The notes beneath the pieces are model-generated. The model saw only the letters and a program-made list of their open reading frames with translations. It did no database searches and was not told the origin of the DNA. Positions 39,901 to 49,941 of a stretch of DNA of 53,003 nucleotides are shown here, piece by piece. The translations under genes were made by a program, and so were the position numbers. The stretch spans positions 1 to 53,003 of the forward strand of contig SBGO01000480.1 in NCBI GenBank assembly GCA_006226565.1, in the 5' to 3' direction. This DNA is from Deltaproteobacteria bacterium (GTDB taxonomy: Bacteria > Myxococcota_A > UBA9042 > PHBI01). Every line of letters begins with the position of its first letter. The stretch's first letter is position 1.

Positions 39901-42617
39901 CCGGTGGCTCTCAGACCGTGCGCGATGCCGTTGAGGGTGATGAGGAGCGCGTGCTCGAGGGTCTCGTCCTCGTGGCCGGTCGCGCGCCAGCGCCGGAGGA
40001 GATCGACCTGGAGCAGGCTCATCGGATCCACATAAGGGTTCCGCAGGCGGATGGAATTCCGCGTCGGGGCGTCCTGCGCCAGCAGCTCCTCCTCGCCGAG
40101 GAGCTTCAGCACCTGCGCCCGGGTCCGGTCGTACTCCGCGATGATGCGCGGGAAGAAGCGCTCGCCGAGCGCGCCGGCGAGCTCGGCGTAGCGCGCCGCG
40201 ATCCCCATGTCCGCCTTGGCCATGACCAGCTCGACGTCCTCGAGGAGCGTCCGGAAGAACGGCCAGTCGCGCGCCATCTCCTTGAGCGCCTCCTCGCCGT
40301 GCGCCCGCGCGAGCGCCTCGAGGCCGCTCCCGAGCCCGTACCACCCGGGGAGGATGTGTCGGCTCTGGGTCCACGCGAACACCCACGGGATGGCGCGCAG
40401 GTTCTCGACGCCGCCGCCCTTGCGCCGCGACGCCGGGCGCGAGCCGATGCGGAGCCGCTCGATGACGTCGATGGGGGTCGCCCGGCGGAAGTACTCGACG
40501 AAGTCCGGGTCGCCGTAGACCAGGTCGCGGTAGGTCGCGCGGGTCGTTCCGGCGAGCTCGTGGACCCGCGCGCTCCAGGCCGGGAGCCGCGGGTCGTCGG
40601 GGCCCTCGGCGGCGACCGTGCGGGACAGCACCGCGGAGACGGTCAGCTCGAGGTTCCGCATCGCGGTCCCGCGCAGGCCGTACTTCGAGTTGATGACCTC
40701 GCCCTGCTCGGTCACGCGGAGGTGGCCGTTCACGGCGCCGCGCGGCTCGGCCAGGATGGCCCGGTGGGTCTTGCCGCCGCCGCGGCTGACCGTCCCGCCC
40801 TTGCCGTGGAAGAACGTCAGGTCGACCCCGGCCGGGCGCATGAGCGCGACGAGCTCGGACTGCGCGCGGTGGATCGCCCAGCGCGACGCGACCAGGCCCC
40901 CCTCCTTGTTGGAGTCGGAGTAGCCGATCATCACGACCTGGCGGTCGCCGCGCCGGGTGAGGTGCGCGCGGTAGAGCGGCGAGGACAGGAGCTCCGACAT
41001 CGTCGCGCGCGCGCCCTCGAGGTCCGGGACCGTCTCGAAGAGGGGGGCGACGTCGAGGGCGACGTTGCCGTCGCGGTCGGCCATGCCGCCCCAGCGGGCG
41101 AGCAGCAGCACCGCCAGGACGTCCTCGGTCGACTGCGCCATGCTGATGATGTACGGGCCGATCGCGCGCTCGCCGTAGCGCTCGCGGGAGCGGCGGATGG
41201 CGCGGAAGACGTCGAGGGTCTTCTGCGCCTCGGCGGTCGGGGCGACGGCAGGGACCTCGCCGGATCGCAGCGCGTCCTCGAGGCGCGCGCCGCGCTCGGC
41301 GGCGGACTTCGCGAGCCAGCGCGCCGGGTCCTCGCCGAGCAGCTGGCCCACGACGGTGCGGTGGACCAGCGCGTCCTGGCGGACGTCCAGGGTCGCGAGG
41401 TGGAACCCGAAGGTGTCGGCGCGGCGCATCAGCCGGAGGAGCCGGAAGCTGCCGGCGTAGTGGCCGCGGTTGTCCTCGAGGCTCTGGTGGACCAGGCGGA
41501 GGTCGTCGATGAAGCCGCGGACGCTGGTGTAGCCGCGGTCCTCGCCCCGCCGGGTGGCGCGGAGGCGCGCCGCGACGAGCCGCAGCAGCACCCGATAGGG
41601 CATGTCGTGGTAGCGCCGCGGGATGTCCGCCATCTCCTCGGGGAAGGACTCGGCGTAGAGCGCGCCGCGGCGGATGACGGCGCCGTCGACGCCGACCCGC
41701 ATGGTGGAATGGCTGAACTCGCTGGCGAGCGCCTCGACCTCGGGGACGTAGCGCCGGACGATGAGGTCGCGGTGGCGCTCGAGGGTCGCCTCGATGGTGG
41801 TCGCGCCGACGTTGGGGTTGCCGTCCATGTCGCCGCCGACCCAGGAGGCGAAGGACAGGACCGGTCGGAGGGCGTCGAAGCGCGGGTCGCGCCGGCCGTA
41901 GGCGGCCTCGGCCGCGTCCTCGAGGGCCTCGTAGAAGGCCGGCACGATGCGGTAGAAGATGTCGGTCAGGTAGAAGAGGACGTGCTCGACCTCGTCCTTG
42001 ACCTGCGGCCGCGCGCTGAGCAGCTCCTGGGTCTGCCACGCGGTCGTGACCTCGCCCCGGATGCGCCCGAGGGCCGCGCGGTCCTCGGCGGGCGTGCGGG
42101 ACGGGTCGAGGCGGTCGACCAGGGCGCGCGCGATGCGCTGGTGCTTCTGCAGCACCGTCCGGCGGCTCGCCTCGGTCGGGTGGGCGGTGAAGACCGGCTC
42201 CACGTGGGTGCGGCCGAGCAGCGCCAGCAGCCCGTCGAGGTCGTGGCCGCTGGCGGCGAGCCCGGCGAAGGTCTCGTCGAGGCCGCCGGTGGCCTCGCCC
42301 GCCGCGAGGCGCATGCGGCGGCGGCGGATGCGGTGGACGCGCTCGGCCAGGTTGACGAGCTGGAAGTAGGCGGAGAAGGCCCGCGTCAGGAGCTCGGCCT
42401 GGCGCGGGTCGAGCCCGCTGAGGAGGGCGTTGAAGCTCGCCTCGGCCGCGGCGTCGCCCTTACGGCGCGCGATGGACGTCTGGCGGACGCGCTCGACGAG
42501 CTCGTAGAAGGGGCGGCCCTCCTGCTCGATGAGGATCTCGCCGAGGAGGGCGCCGAGCAGGCGCACGTCCTCGCGCAGCGGGAGGTCTTCGTCGGCGGAG
42601 AGGAGGGCGGCGGGCAT
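39897..42617 (-). CDS. ppc: Phosphoenolpyruvate carboxylase
   Basis: A 906-aa cytosolic enzyme that carboxylates PEP to oxaloacetate. Catalytic His about 146 lies in VFTAHPTEASRR. Two sites differ from the usual: the glycine loop reads FHGKGGTVSRGGGKTH, with Lys in place of the first Arg and Ser for Gly, and the C-terminal tail reads LRATG instead of RNTG, replacing the Asn that binds aspartate in E. coli. The GYSDSNKEGG segment is intact. ATG 42617 has GGAG 7-8 nt upstream; scoA ends 10 nt before it, so the two are in one operon. The upstream continuation of the frame overlaps scoA and is not used. Confidence 0.96.
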   Translation of the reverse strand: MPAALLSADEDLPLREDVRLLGALLGEILIEQEGRPFYELVERVRQTSIARRKGDAAAEASFNALLSGLDPRQAELLTRAFSAYFQLVNLAERVHRIRRRRMRLAAGEATGGLDETFAGLAASGHDLDGLLALLGRTHVEPVFTAHPTEASRRTVLQKHQRIARALVDRLDPSRTPAEDRAALGRIRGEVTTAWQTQELLSARPQVKDEVEHVLFYLTDIFYRIVPAFYEALEDAAEAAYGRRDPRFDALRPVLSFASWVGGDMDGNPNVGATTIEATLERHRDLIVRRYVPEVEALASEFSHSTMRVGVDGAVIRRGALYAESFPEEMADIPRRYHDMPYRVLLRLVAARLRATRRGEDRGYTSVRGFIDDLRLVHQSLEDNRGHYAGSFRLLRLMRRADTFGFHLATLDVRQDALVHRTVVGQLLGEDPARWLAKSAAERGARLEDALRSGEVPAVAPTAEAQKTLDVFRAIRRSRERYGERAIGPYIISMAQSTEDVLAVLLLARWGGMADRDGNVALDVAPLFETVPDLEGARATMSELLSSPLYRAHLTRRGDRQVVMIGYSDSNKEGGLVASRWAIHRAQSELVALMRPAGVDLTFFHGKGGTVSRGGGKTHRAILAEPRGAVNGHLRVTEQGEVINSKYGLRGTAMRNLELTVSAVLSRTVAAEGPDDPRLPAWSARVHELAGTTRATYRDLVYGDPDFVEYFRRATPIDVIERLRIGSRPASRRKGGGVENLRAIPWVFAWTQSRHILPGWYGLGSGLEALARAHGEEALKEMARDWPFFRTLLEDVELVMAKADMGIAARYAELAGALGERFFPRIIAEYDRTRAQVLKLLGEEELLAQDAPTRNSIRLRNPYVDPMSLLQVDLLRRWRATGHEDETLEHALLITLNGIAHGLRATG

Positions 42618-42627
42618 GCGGGCTCCG

Positions 42628-43332
42628 TCAGGCAGGGCGCGGTCGCGTGGTGCGGTACTCGATCGGGTCCTCGTGGGTGGGCGCCTCGAAGACGCGCTGG
42701 ACGAAGATCCCGGGCAGGTGCACGTCGTCGGGGTCGATGGCCCCGACGGGCACGAGCTCGTCGACCTCGGCGATGGTGACGCGGCCGGCCATCGCCATCG
42801 CGAGCTGGAAGTTGCGGGTGGTCCCGCGGAACTGCAGGTTGCCATAGGCGTCGCCGCGGCGCGCGCGGATGAACGCCCAGTCGGCGGTGATGGCCTCCTC
42901 GAGGATCGCCCGGCGGCCGCCGATGACGCGCTCCTCCTTGCCCTCGGCGACGACGGTGCCGACGCCGGTCGGCGTGAAGAAGGCGGGGATCCCGGCGCCG
43001 CCGGCGCGGATCCGCTCGGCGAGCGTGCCCTGCGGGATGAGCTCGACTTCGACCTCGCCGGCGGCGTACTGCTCCTGGATGTCGGGGTTGCCGCCCATGA
43101 AGGAGCCCTTCCAGGCGCCCACCTGGTGGTTCTTCAGCAGCACGGCCAGGCCCTGGCCCTGGTTTCCGCAGTTGTTGCTGATGATGGTCAGGCGCTTCTT
43201 GCCGCTCGCGGCGAGGGCCTGGATGAGGTGCTCGGGGTTGCCGGAGAGGCCGAAGCCGCCGACGAGGACCGAGGCGCCGTCGGTGAGGTCGGCGATGGCG
43301 TGGGCGGCGTCGGGGACGACTTTCGAGGTCAT
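42628..43332 (-). CDS. scoA: 3-oxoacid CoA-transferase alpha subunit
   Basis: A 234-aa alpha subunit with VLVGGFGLSGNPEHLI near the N-terminus and KGSFMGGNPDIQEQY, PTGVGTVVAEGKE and LQFRGTTRNFQLAMAMAG later. It pairs with a beta subunit such as scoB at 31038-31661. ATG 43332 has GGGAGA 7 nt upstream. It heads the operon with ppc and capA. Pairing CoA transfer with PEP carboxylase may connect acyl-CoA use to C4-acid supply; that is inference. Confidence 0.93.
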   Translation of the reverse strand: MTSKVVPDAAHAIADLTDGASVLVGGFGLSGNPEHLIQALAASGKKRLTIISNNCGNQGQGLAVLLKNHQVGAWKGSFMGGNPDIQEQYAAGEVEVELIPQGTLAERIRAGGAGIPAFFTPTGVGTVVAEGKEERVIGGRRAILEEAITADWAFIRARRGDAYGNLQFRGTTRNFQLAMAMAGRVTIAEVDELVPVGAIDPDDVHLPGIFVQRVFEAPTHEDPIEYRTTRPRPA

Positions 43333-43596
43333 GGGCGATCTCCCGGAGGGCGGCGGGCTGCCGCGCGAGGCGCACGAGGTGCGGGGCCGATCTACTAGCA
43401 GCCGCGAGGGCGCGGGACAACGCGCATCGCCGTGGCGTCGGGCGGTCGCCGGGCGACGGAGCGGGATGCCCCCGCTCGGGCCGGTCCGCGCGCGGCGAAT
43501 AGCCAATTGTAACGCGGGTTCACGGGCTTGCGTGTTGCAACGCGGGAGGCCATCGCATAGCCTGACCCTCCGGTCCGTCCGTCCTCGGGGCTCTCC

Positions 43597-46167
43597 ATGT
43601 ACAGATTGTCAGCGCTCGCCATCGGGCTCGCGATCCTCGCGGCTTGCTCTCAGGGCGTCCCTGCGGACGGCCCCCAGGTCGCCATCAACGTCGCCCCGTT
43701 CGAGATCGACACCGTCACGAACGCCTCCTTTCGGCTGACGGTGCGGAACGCCGCCGACGAGCTCGTGTGGCAGCGGGACGTCGACGCGGATCGCTACGGC
43801 AACGGTCGCGGCTCGATCTCCTACGTGGGGCCGTGCGACGCCGACGCGAACCCGAACCGCGTCAGCGTCGAGGTCCTCGACCTCTTCATGGGCGCCAACG
43901 GCGACCAGCCGTTCGATACCAGCACCTACGGGCTCCCGGGCGAGATCACCCGCGAGGTCGACTGCGTTCCGAACCAGGACACGGCGGTCGAGTTCGACCT
44001 CACGATCCTCATCGACCCGCCCGACATGCCGGCGTTCCTGTCCGTCGGCATCGGCTTCGCCGACATCTTCTGCGCCGCCAAGCTCGACTGTCAGGACACC
44101 CACGGCGACCCGCTCAACCTCCTCCACCGCCCCGACGGCACGCGCGGGCGCACCGCGGTCGTCGCGCTCGCGTGCACGGCCGGCGCGGGCGCCGACACCG
44201 TGCTCTACCACGAGGACCTCGCCATCCACTGCGACGACGGCGCCGGGGGCGTGCTCGACGTGGCGGTCGACCCCTCGGCCGGGCCGGGCAACCTCACGGT
44301 CGGCGACGGCCTCAGCGGCGACGCCGGCGTCCTCTTCGGGGCGGCCGTCTACCGCGGCGACGAGCTCATCTCGAACTACAACAAGGCCTACTGGAACGTG
44401 CTCCTCGGCCTCGACGCCGGCGCCAAGGGGTGCGTCCTGACGACGACCGCCACGGCCTCCGACGGCCGCTGGGCGGGCGACGCCATCCCGGCCGGCACGG
44501 TCTGGCCCTACGTGGACTGGAACGTCCAGCTGACCGACACGAACGGCGACCTCGTCTGCACGCAGCACCCGCTCTTCGGTGTCGCGCCGAACGACGGCGT
44601 CAGCGCCCTCTACACCGACGGCAGCGTCGTCACCTGGTCCTACGTCTACCTGAGCGCCGCCGCCAGCGTCATCGCCAGCGGCCCCATCGTCGGCGCCCTG
44701 ACGAACGCGTCCCCCGGCGCCTGGCAGAACGGCGGCTACGCGGCCGCCTGCGACGGCTACCGCTTCCCGACCGACGGCCACGAGTACGCCGGCTCGACCG
44801 GCGACGGCGTCTACCGCGTCGACCCCGACGGCGACGCCGGCCCCATCGCGCCGTTCAACGTCTACTGCGACATGACGACGTCGGGCGGGGGCTGGACCCT
44901 CATCTCCCAGTCTCGCCCGTCGACGGACCCGGCCGAGAACCTGTGCGCGGTCGACGCCATCGGGACGATGGACGTCGACGCCGACACGGTGAGCGCCCCG
45001 GCGAAGCTCAGCGACGACGTCATCAACGCGCTCTGGGACACCGGCACCGAGCGCTGGGTGCTCGCCAAGGCCGACGTCGAGGGCACCGGCGCGACGGCGG
45101 TCTACGACGCCCAGTGCGCGCTCGACTTCAACAGCACCATGGTCTGGTCGTCCGCCCTCACCGCCGACGTCGCGGACCTCGACGGGCCGGCAGTCACCTG
45201 CTTCCAGGGCGGCCTGGGCACCAACGTCGTGACCGGCCTGTGGTCGTCGACCCTCGGCTGCGGATACACCTACCAGCTCAACGGCTCGACCCCGTACTAC
45301 TTCATCTTCCAGGCCAACAACAGCTACGTGGCGACCGGTGGGACCTGCTCGGGCACGTCGGGCCGCTCCTGGCTCTCGACCGGCAACTTCGGCTGCAACC
45401 TCGTCAAGACCTTCGTCCGCGGCGTCGCGCCCATCCCGCTCGCGGGCGCGCTGACCGCCGCCGACCCCGGGCGCTGGTCCGACGGCACCCTCGGCGCGTC
45501 GTGCAACGACTACCGGCGACCGGCGTCGGGCTACGCGCACCTCGGCTCGGTCCAGGACGGCGTCTACCGCGTCGATCCCGACGGGGACGCCGGCCCCATC
45601 GCGCCGTTCGAGGTCTACTGCGACATGACCACCGACGGCGGCGGCTGGACGCTGGTCGCTCAGTCCCGGCCCGTGGTCGACGCCGCGGCGACCCTCTGCA
45701 CGACGTCGGCCGTCGGCAGCCTCGACCTCGACGCCGCCACCGTCGCCGCGCCGGCCAAGCTCAGCGACTCCCTCATCAACAGCCTCTGGGCGACCAGCAC
45801 CGAGCGCAAGGTCCTCGCCCAGGGCGACACCGACGCGACCGGGACCACCGCGGTCTACGACCGGAAGTGCGAGCTCGACTTCACGCTCGGCTACAACTGG
45901 ACCTCCGCCGCCGGCGACACCTCGCTCGCGAACCTCGACACGAACGTCGTCAAGTGCGCCCTCGGCGCCCTCGGCGACAACGTCATCGACGCGGTGTGGG
46001 CGAGCGGCTGCGGCTACGGCTACCGCATCGACTCGACGTCGGCGTTCTACTTCAACTACTCGATCGGCACGACGTACAGCGGCGGCGCCTGCACCGGCAA
46101 CGCGGGGCGCTCGTGGCTGTCGACCGGCAACTACGGGTGCAACGTCATCAAGACCTTCATCCGCTAG
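43597..46167 (+). CDS. Lipoprotein with two tandem fibrinogen-like domains
   Basis: An 856-aa surface lipoprotein with lipobox LAAC near residue 17. The N-terminal 365 residues are beta-rich and unassigned. Two fibrinogen C-terminal-like modules follow, at about 378-609 and 624-856. Each has a [17 protein letters not shown] segment, a VYCDMTT-x-GGGWTL motif and a final GRSWLSTGN-[FY]-GCN-[LV]-[VI]-KTF end. The two modules share about half their residues and arose by duplication. Fibrinogen-like domains bind sugars or proteins; in bacteria they are found in secreted proteins of Myxococcota and Bacteroidetes. Upstream, 43514-43554 has a repeated AACGCGGG. Role is likely adhesion or prey/substrate contact, by inference. 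Confidence 0.85.
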   Translation: MYRLSALAIGLAILAACSQGVPADGPQVAINVAPFEIDTVTNASFRLTVRNAADELVWQRDVDADRYGNGRGSISYVGPCDADANPNRVSVEVLDLFMGANGDQPFDTSTYGLPGEITREVDCVPNQDTAVEFDLTILIDPPDMPAFLSVGIGFADIFCAAKLDCQDTHGDPLNLLHRPDGTRGRTAVVALACTAGAGADTVLYHEDLAIHCDDGAGGVLDVAVDPSAGPGNLTVGDGLSGDAGVLFGAAVYRGDELISNYNKAYWNVLLGLDAGAKGCVLTTTATASDGRWAGDAIPAGTVWPYVDWNVQLTDTNGDLVCTQHPLFGVAPNDGVSALYTDGSVVTWSYVYLSAAASVIASGPIVGALTNASPGAWQNGGYAAACDGYRFPTDGHEYAGSTGDGVYRVDPDGDAGPIAPFNVYCDMTTSGGGWTLISQSRPSTDPAENLCAVDAIGTMDVDADTVSAPAKLSDDVINALWDTGTERWVLAKADVEGTGATAVYDAQCALDFNSTMVWSSALTADVADLDGPAVTCFQGGLGTNVVTGLWSSTLGCGYTYQLNGSTPYYFIFQANNSYVATGGTCSGTSGRSWLSTGNFGCNLVKTFVRGVAPIPLAGALTAADPGRWSDGTLGASCNDYRRPASGYAHLGSVQDGVYRVDPDGDAGPIAPFEVYCDMTTDGGGWTLVAQSRPVVDAAATLCTTSAVGSLDLDAATVAAPAKLSDSLINSLWATSTERKVLAQGDTDATGTTAVYDRKCELDFTLGYNWTSAAGDTSLANLDTNVVKCALGALGDNVIDAVWASGCGYGYRIDSTSAFYFNYSIGTTYSGGACTGNAGRSWLSTGNYGCNVIKTFIR

Positions 46168-46186
46168 CGCGCGGGGCCCCGCGCGC
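46167..46186. terminator. GC-rich 20-bp palindrome after the fibrinogen-like gene
   Basis: GCGCGCGGGGCCCCGCGCGC is a perfect palindrome touching the stop codon. It can form a strong hairpin with a minimal loop, but no T-tract follows, so termination is likely but not certain. Confidence 0.45.
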
Positions 46187-46262
46187 GCGGCGCGACGAGA
46201 GGCTCCCGTCCGCCCCGGGCGGTGTGCTAAGGTCCGCCCGACCGCATAGACCGAGGTACACG

Positions 46263-47912
46263 ATGGCGCAGCGCAAGGACGACAGCAGCGAGGTCGCGGC
46301 CTACCGCGAGGCGATCCGCGGCGAGCGGCTCCGAAAGGACCGCTTCGAGACCATGTCGGGGCTGCCCATCGAGGCGCTCTACGGGCCCGACGACGTCGAC
46401 CCCGAGATCGGCGTCCCCGGCGGCTTCCCGTACACCCGCGGGCCGTACCCCACGATGTACCGCGGGCGCCTCTGGACGATGCGGATGTTCGCGGGCTTCG
46501 GCTCGCCCGAGGACACCAACCGCCGCTTCAAGTACCTCCTCGAGCACGGCCAGACCGGCCTCTCGACGGCCTTCGACATGCCCACGCTCATGGGCTACGA
46601 CCCCGACCACCCGCTCTCCGCCGGCGAGGTCGGCCGCGAGGGCGTGAGCGTCGCCTGCCTCGACGACATGCGCCGCCTCTTCGCCGGCATCCCGGTGGAC
46701 CAGGTCACCACCTCGATGACCATCAACGGGCCGGCCATCGTGGCGCTCGCGATGTACTTCGCCGTCGCCGAGGAGCAGGGCGTGCCGCTGACCAAGGTCG
46801 GGGGCACCATCCAGACCGACATCCTCAAGGAGTTCATCGCCCAGAAGGAGTGGATCAGCCCGCCGCGCCCGAGCATGCGCATCGTGGCGGACATGATGGT
46901 CTTCTGCGCGAAGAACGCGCCCAAGTGGCACCCCATCAGCATCTCCGGCTACCACATCCGCGAGGCCGGGGCGACGGCGGTGCAGGAGCTCGCCTTCACC
47001 CTCGCCGACGGCATCGGGTACGTGCAGGCCGGCATCGACGCCGGGCTCGACGTCGACGAGTTCGCGCCGCGCCTCTCCTTCTTCTGGGACGTCCACAACG
47101 ACTTCTTCGAGGAGATCGCCAAGTTCCGCGCCGCGCGCCGCATCTGGGCCCACGTCATGCGCGAGCGCTTCGGGGCGAAGAACCCGCACTCGTGGCGCCT
47201 GAGGACCCACGCCCAGACCGCCGGCGTCAGCCTCACCGCGCAGCAGCCGCTGAACAACGTGGCGCGCGTGGCCATCCAGGCGCTCGCGGCGGTCCTCGGC
47301 GGGACGCAGTCGCTCCACACCAACAGCATGGACGAGACCTACGCCCTGCCCACCGAGGGCGCGGTGAAGGTGGCGCTCCGCACGCAGCAGATCATCGCCG
47401 AGGAGACCGGCGTCGCCGAGGTCGTCGACCCCCTGGCCGGGAGCTGGTTCGTCGAGGACCTCACCGACCGCATGGAGGCCGAGGCGATGCGCTACATCGA
47501 CAAGATCGACGAGCTCGGCGGCATCGTCCGGGCGGTCGAGCTCGGCTACCCCCAGCGCGAGATCGCCGACAGCGCCTTCGAGGACCAGCAGAAGGTCGAG
47601 CGGGGCGAGCGCGTGATCGTCGGCCTGAACAAGTACATCGACGAGGACGCCTCCGGCGCGGGCGCCATCCCGACGCTCAAGATCGACGCGGAGGTCGAGC
47701 GGGCCCAGCGCGAGCGCATCGTGAGCCTGAAGCGGACCCGCGACGCCGAGAAGGCCGCGGCGGGGATCGCGGCGGTGCGGCGGGCCTGCGAGACCGGCGA
47801 CAACCTCATGCCGCCCATCATCGAAGCGGTGAAGGCGGACGTCACTCTCGGCGAGGTCTGCGACGTCTTCCGCGAGGTGTTTGGGGTGTACCGCGACCCG
47901 GTGTTCGTGTAG
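46263..47912 (+). CDS. icmA: B12-dependent acyl-CoA mutase large subunit, isobutyryl-CoA mutase type
   Basis: A 549-aa TIM-barrel catalytic subunit of the methylmalonyl-CoA mutase family, without the B12-binding domain, which must come from a separate protein. Relative to P. shermanii methylmalonyl-CoA mutase, Tyr89 (in RQYAGF) is Phe76 here (RMFAGF) and Arg207 (VRNTYIYPP) is Gln194 (AQKEWISPP); His244 is His231. The spacing is identical (118 and 37 residues), so the alignment is firm. Phe/Gln at these two sites is the signature of isobutyryl-CoA mutase, which interconverts isobutyryl-CoA and n-butyryl-CoA. Automated annotation would likely say methylmalonyl-CoA mutase. ATG 46263 has GAGG 6-7 nt upstream. 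The small subunit is not in this window. Confidence 0.88.
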   Translation: MAQRKDDSSEVAAYREAIRGERLRKDRFETMSGLPIEALYGPDDVDPEIGVPGGFPYTRGPYPTMYRGRLWTMRMFAGFGSPEDTNRRFKYLLEHGQTGLSTAFDMPTLMGYDPDHPLSAGEVGREGVSVACLDDMRRLFAGIPVDQVTTSMTINGPAIVALAMYFAVAEEQGVPLTKVGGTIQTDILKEFIAQKEWISPPRPSMRIVADMMVFCAKNAPKWHPISISGYHIREAGATAVQELAFTLADGIGYVQAGIDAGLDVDEFAPRLSFFWDVHNDFFEEIAKFRAARRIWAHVMRERFGAKNPHSWRLRTHAQTAGVSLTAQQPLNNVARVAIQALAAVLGGTQSLHTNSMDETYALPTEGAVKVALRTQQIIAEETGVAEVVDPLAGSWFVEDLTDRMEAEAMRYIDKIDELGGIVRAVELGYPQREIADSAFEDQQKVERGERVIVGLNKYIDEDASGAGAIPTLKIDAEVERAQRERIVSLKRTRDAEKAAAGIAAVRRACETGDNLMPPIIEAVKADVTLGEVCDVFREVFGVYRDPVFV

Positions 47913-47927
47913 CTTTCCGCCCATCAA

Positions 47928-48004
47928 CGGGGCGTAGCGCAGTCTGGTAGCGCGCCAGCTTTGGGAGCTGGATGTCGCAGGTTCGAATCCTGCCGCCCCG
48001 ACCA
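47928..48004 (+). tRNA. tRNA-Pro(UGG)
   Basis: A 77-nt tRNA with acceptor CGGGGCG/CGCCCCG, anticodon stem CCAGC/GCTGG around loop TTTGGGA (anticodon TGG, reads CCA and other CCN), T arm GCAGG-TTCGAAT-CCTGC and encoded CCA. It starts 15 bp after the mutase stop codon. Confidence 0.95.
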
Positions 48005-48032
48005 TTCCTCCCTCGGCTCCGTGAGGTGACGC

Positions 48033-48500
48033 ATGTCCGCCCTCCGCATCGCGCTCGTTCTGGCCGTCACGTGGGGGGGGCTGGGGATGGGCGCGGCCTG
48101 TGGAGGCAAGGACGAGCCGGAGCCGGTGGCCCCGGCGGATCCGGCCGTCGCGGTCGCCCCCGCCGAGCCCGCGCGGGCGCCCAGGCCGCACCCCGAGACC
48201 GAAGAAGCGCTCGTGGGCGCCTTCACCGACGCCCTCGAGGCGCGGGATCTGGACGCGCTGAGCAAGCTCGCCGCGCCCGAGCTGGCCGCGGACCTGCGGC
48301 GGATGCACGGGCAGGACGCCGGCGCCTTCTGGAGCCGCGGCCAGCAGTGGATCGACAACGTGCGGAGCGGCTTCGAGATCCGCGCGCGGCAGGAGGACAA
48401 GACCGACCACTGGCGGGCGCTCCTGCACTTCGAGAACGGCAACGAGGAGACCGTGCAGTTCTCGAAGGTCGAGGGGAAGCTGGTCTTCCTCGCGCTGTAG
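48033..48500 (+). CDS. Small lipoprotein of unknown function
   Basis: A 155-aa protein with a signal peptide and lipobox GAAC (Cys about residue 23), a Pro/Ala-rich linker and a C-terminal globular domain of about 95 residues (TEEALVGAFTDALEARDLDAL … HWRALLHFENGNEETVQFSKVEGKLVFLAL). That layout resembles SnoaL/NTF2-like or DUF4878 lipoproteins, which bind small ligands; the match is weak. It converges on pmbA. Confidence 0.75.
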   Translation: MSALRIALVLAVTWGGLGMGAACGGKDEPEPVAPADPAVAVAPAEPARAPRPHPETEEALVGAFTDALEARDLDALSKLAAPELAADLRRMHGQDAGAFWSRGQQWIDNVRSGFEIRARQEDKTDHWRALLHFENGNEETVQFSKVEGKLVFLAL

Positions 48501-48504
48501 CGCC

Positions 48505-48529
48505 CGAGCGCGGGGTGACCCCGCGCTCG
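48505..48529. terminator. Bidirectional hairpin between convergent genes
   Basis: Perfect arms CGAGCGCGGGG / CCCCGCGCTCG around a TGA loop, located between the stop codons of the small lipoprotein gene and pmbA. No T-tract is present. Confidence 0.5.
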
Positions 48530-48539
48530 CCGGGTCGGG

Positions 48540-49910
48540 TCAGGTCCCCGCGACCGTCATCTGCGCGATGCGGAGCGACGGCGCGCTGGTGCCGCGCCGC
48601 GGGTCACGGTCGTTGGCCAGGGCGTCGATGCTGGCCCACATGCGCGGGAGGGTCGACGCGATGGTCGCCTCGTGGACGGGGTAGGCGAGGGCGCCGTCCT
48701 CGATCCACATGCCGACGACCCCCTGGCTGTAGTCCCCGGTGACCGTGTTGACGCCGAAGCCCGAGGTCTCGGTGACGAGCAGGCCCTGCTTCACGCCGCC
48801 GATGAGCTCCTCGAAGGAGAGCGCGCCGTTGTCCATCCAGAAGTTGCTGGCGCCGGGGCTGGGCGTGCTGGCGAGCCCGCGGCGCGCGCCCCGGGTGGAG
48901 GCGAGGCCGAGCTTCTTGCCGGTGTAGGTGTCGAGGAGGTACGAGGCGAGGACGCCGCCCTCGATGATCCGGGTGGGCCGCGTGGCCAGCCCCTCGGCGT
49001 CGAAGGTGCGCGAGCCGGGGCCGCGCGGGATGTGGGGGTTGTCGACGACGTTGACGAAGCTCGGCGCGAGCGTCTCGCCGAGCTTGTCGCAGAGGTAGCT
49101 CGCGTCCTTGTAGAGAGCGCTGCCGCTGATGGCGCCGGCCAGCGAGCCGAGCAGGCTCGAGGCGATGGGGGCCTCGAAGATGACCGGCACCTGGCAGGTG
49201 GCGGGCTTCTTCGCGCCGAGCCGGCGCAGGGTCCGGCGGGCGGCCTCGCGGCCGACGGCCTCGGCCGCGTCCGAGCCGAGATCCTCGAGGTGGCGGGCGC
49301 TGGTCCACCAGTAGTCGCGCTGCTTCTCGTCGCCGTCCTCGGCGACCGGCGTCGTCCACAGGGACACCGAGGACGAGCGGCGCGTGCGGTAGACGCCGAG
49401 GCTGTTGGCGAAGTGGAGGGCGCTGTGGCCCCAGCTCATCTCGGCGCCCTCGGAGTTCTTGAGGCGCGGGTCCTGGGCCAGGGAGATGGCCTCGGTCTCA
49501 CGGGCCAGCGCGATGGCGCGCTCGGCGTCGAAGCCGACGAGGTCGTCGTCGTAGAGGTCGAGGGCGAGGTCCGTCAGCGGCTCGTCGAAGAGCGCCGCGT
49601 CCGGGAGGCCGGAGAAGGGATCCTCGGCGGTCACGCGCGCGGCCGCCACGGTCCGCTGGATGAGCGCCGTGATGGCGGCCTCGCTGAGGTCGCTGGTGCT
49701 CGTCGTGGCGCTCCGGTTGCCGACGAAGACGCGGACGCCGACGCCCTTGTCGCGGGCCTGGCTGACCTTCTCGGTCTCTCCGAGGCGGACGCGCACGCTG
49801 GCCGAGCGGCCGGTGATGAAGAGGCCGTCCGCGGCGGTCGCGCCGGCCTGCTTCGCGGTTTCGAGGACGTAGGCGAGGAGCGCCTGGGGATCGGCGCCGA
49901 GATCGCTCAT
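48540..49910 (-). CDS. pmbA: TldE/PmbA, partner subunit of the TldD metalloprotease
   Basis: A 456-aa member of the TldD/PmbA family. Family motifs include SVRVRLGETEKVSQARDKG near the N-terminus, IFEAPIASSLLGSLAGAISG in the middle, and a C-terminal region with VTETSGFGVNTVTGDYSQG and GMWIEDG. PmbA lacks the zinc-binding HExxxH and forms a heterodimer with TldD that degrades unfolded peptides, processes microcin B17 in E. coli and clears antitoxins. It starts 31 nt after tldD with GGAGG upstream. The gene pair is a tidy operon. Confidence 0.93.
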   Translation of the reverse strand: MSDLGADPQALLAYVLETAKQAGATAADGLFITGRSASVRVRLGETEKVSQARDKGVGVRVFVGNRSATTSTSDLSEAAITALIQRTVAAARVTAEDPFSGLPDAALFDEPLTDLALDLYDDDLVGFDAERAIALARETEAISLAQDPRLKNSEGAEMSWGHSALHFANSLGVYRTRRSSSVSLWTTPVAEDGDEKQRDYWWTSARHLEDLGSDAAEAVGREAARRTLRRLGAKKPATCQVPVIFEAPIASSLLGSLAGAISGSALYKDASYLCDKLGETLAPSFVNVVDNPHIPRGPGSRTFDAEGLATRPTRIIEGGVLASYLLDTYTGKKLGLASTRGARRGLASTPSPGASNFWMDNGALSFEELIGGVKQGLLVTETSGFGVNTVTGDYSQGVVGMWIEDGALAYPVHEATIASTLPRMWASIDALANDRDPRRGTSAPSLRIAQMTVAGT

Positions 49911-49941
49911 GGCTCTTGCCTCCGAGGGCGGGGGGCGCGGT

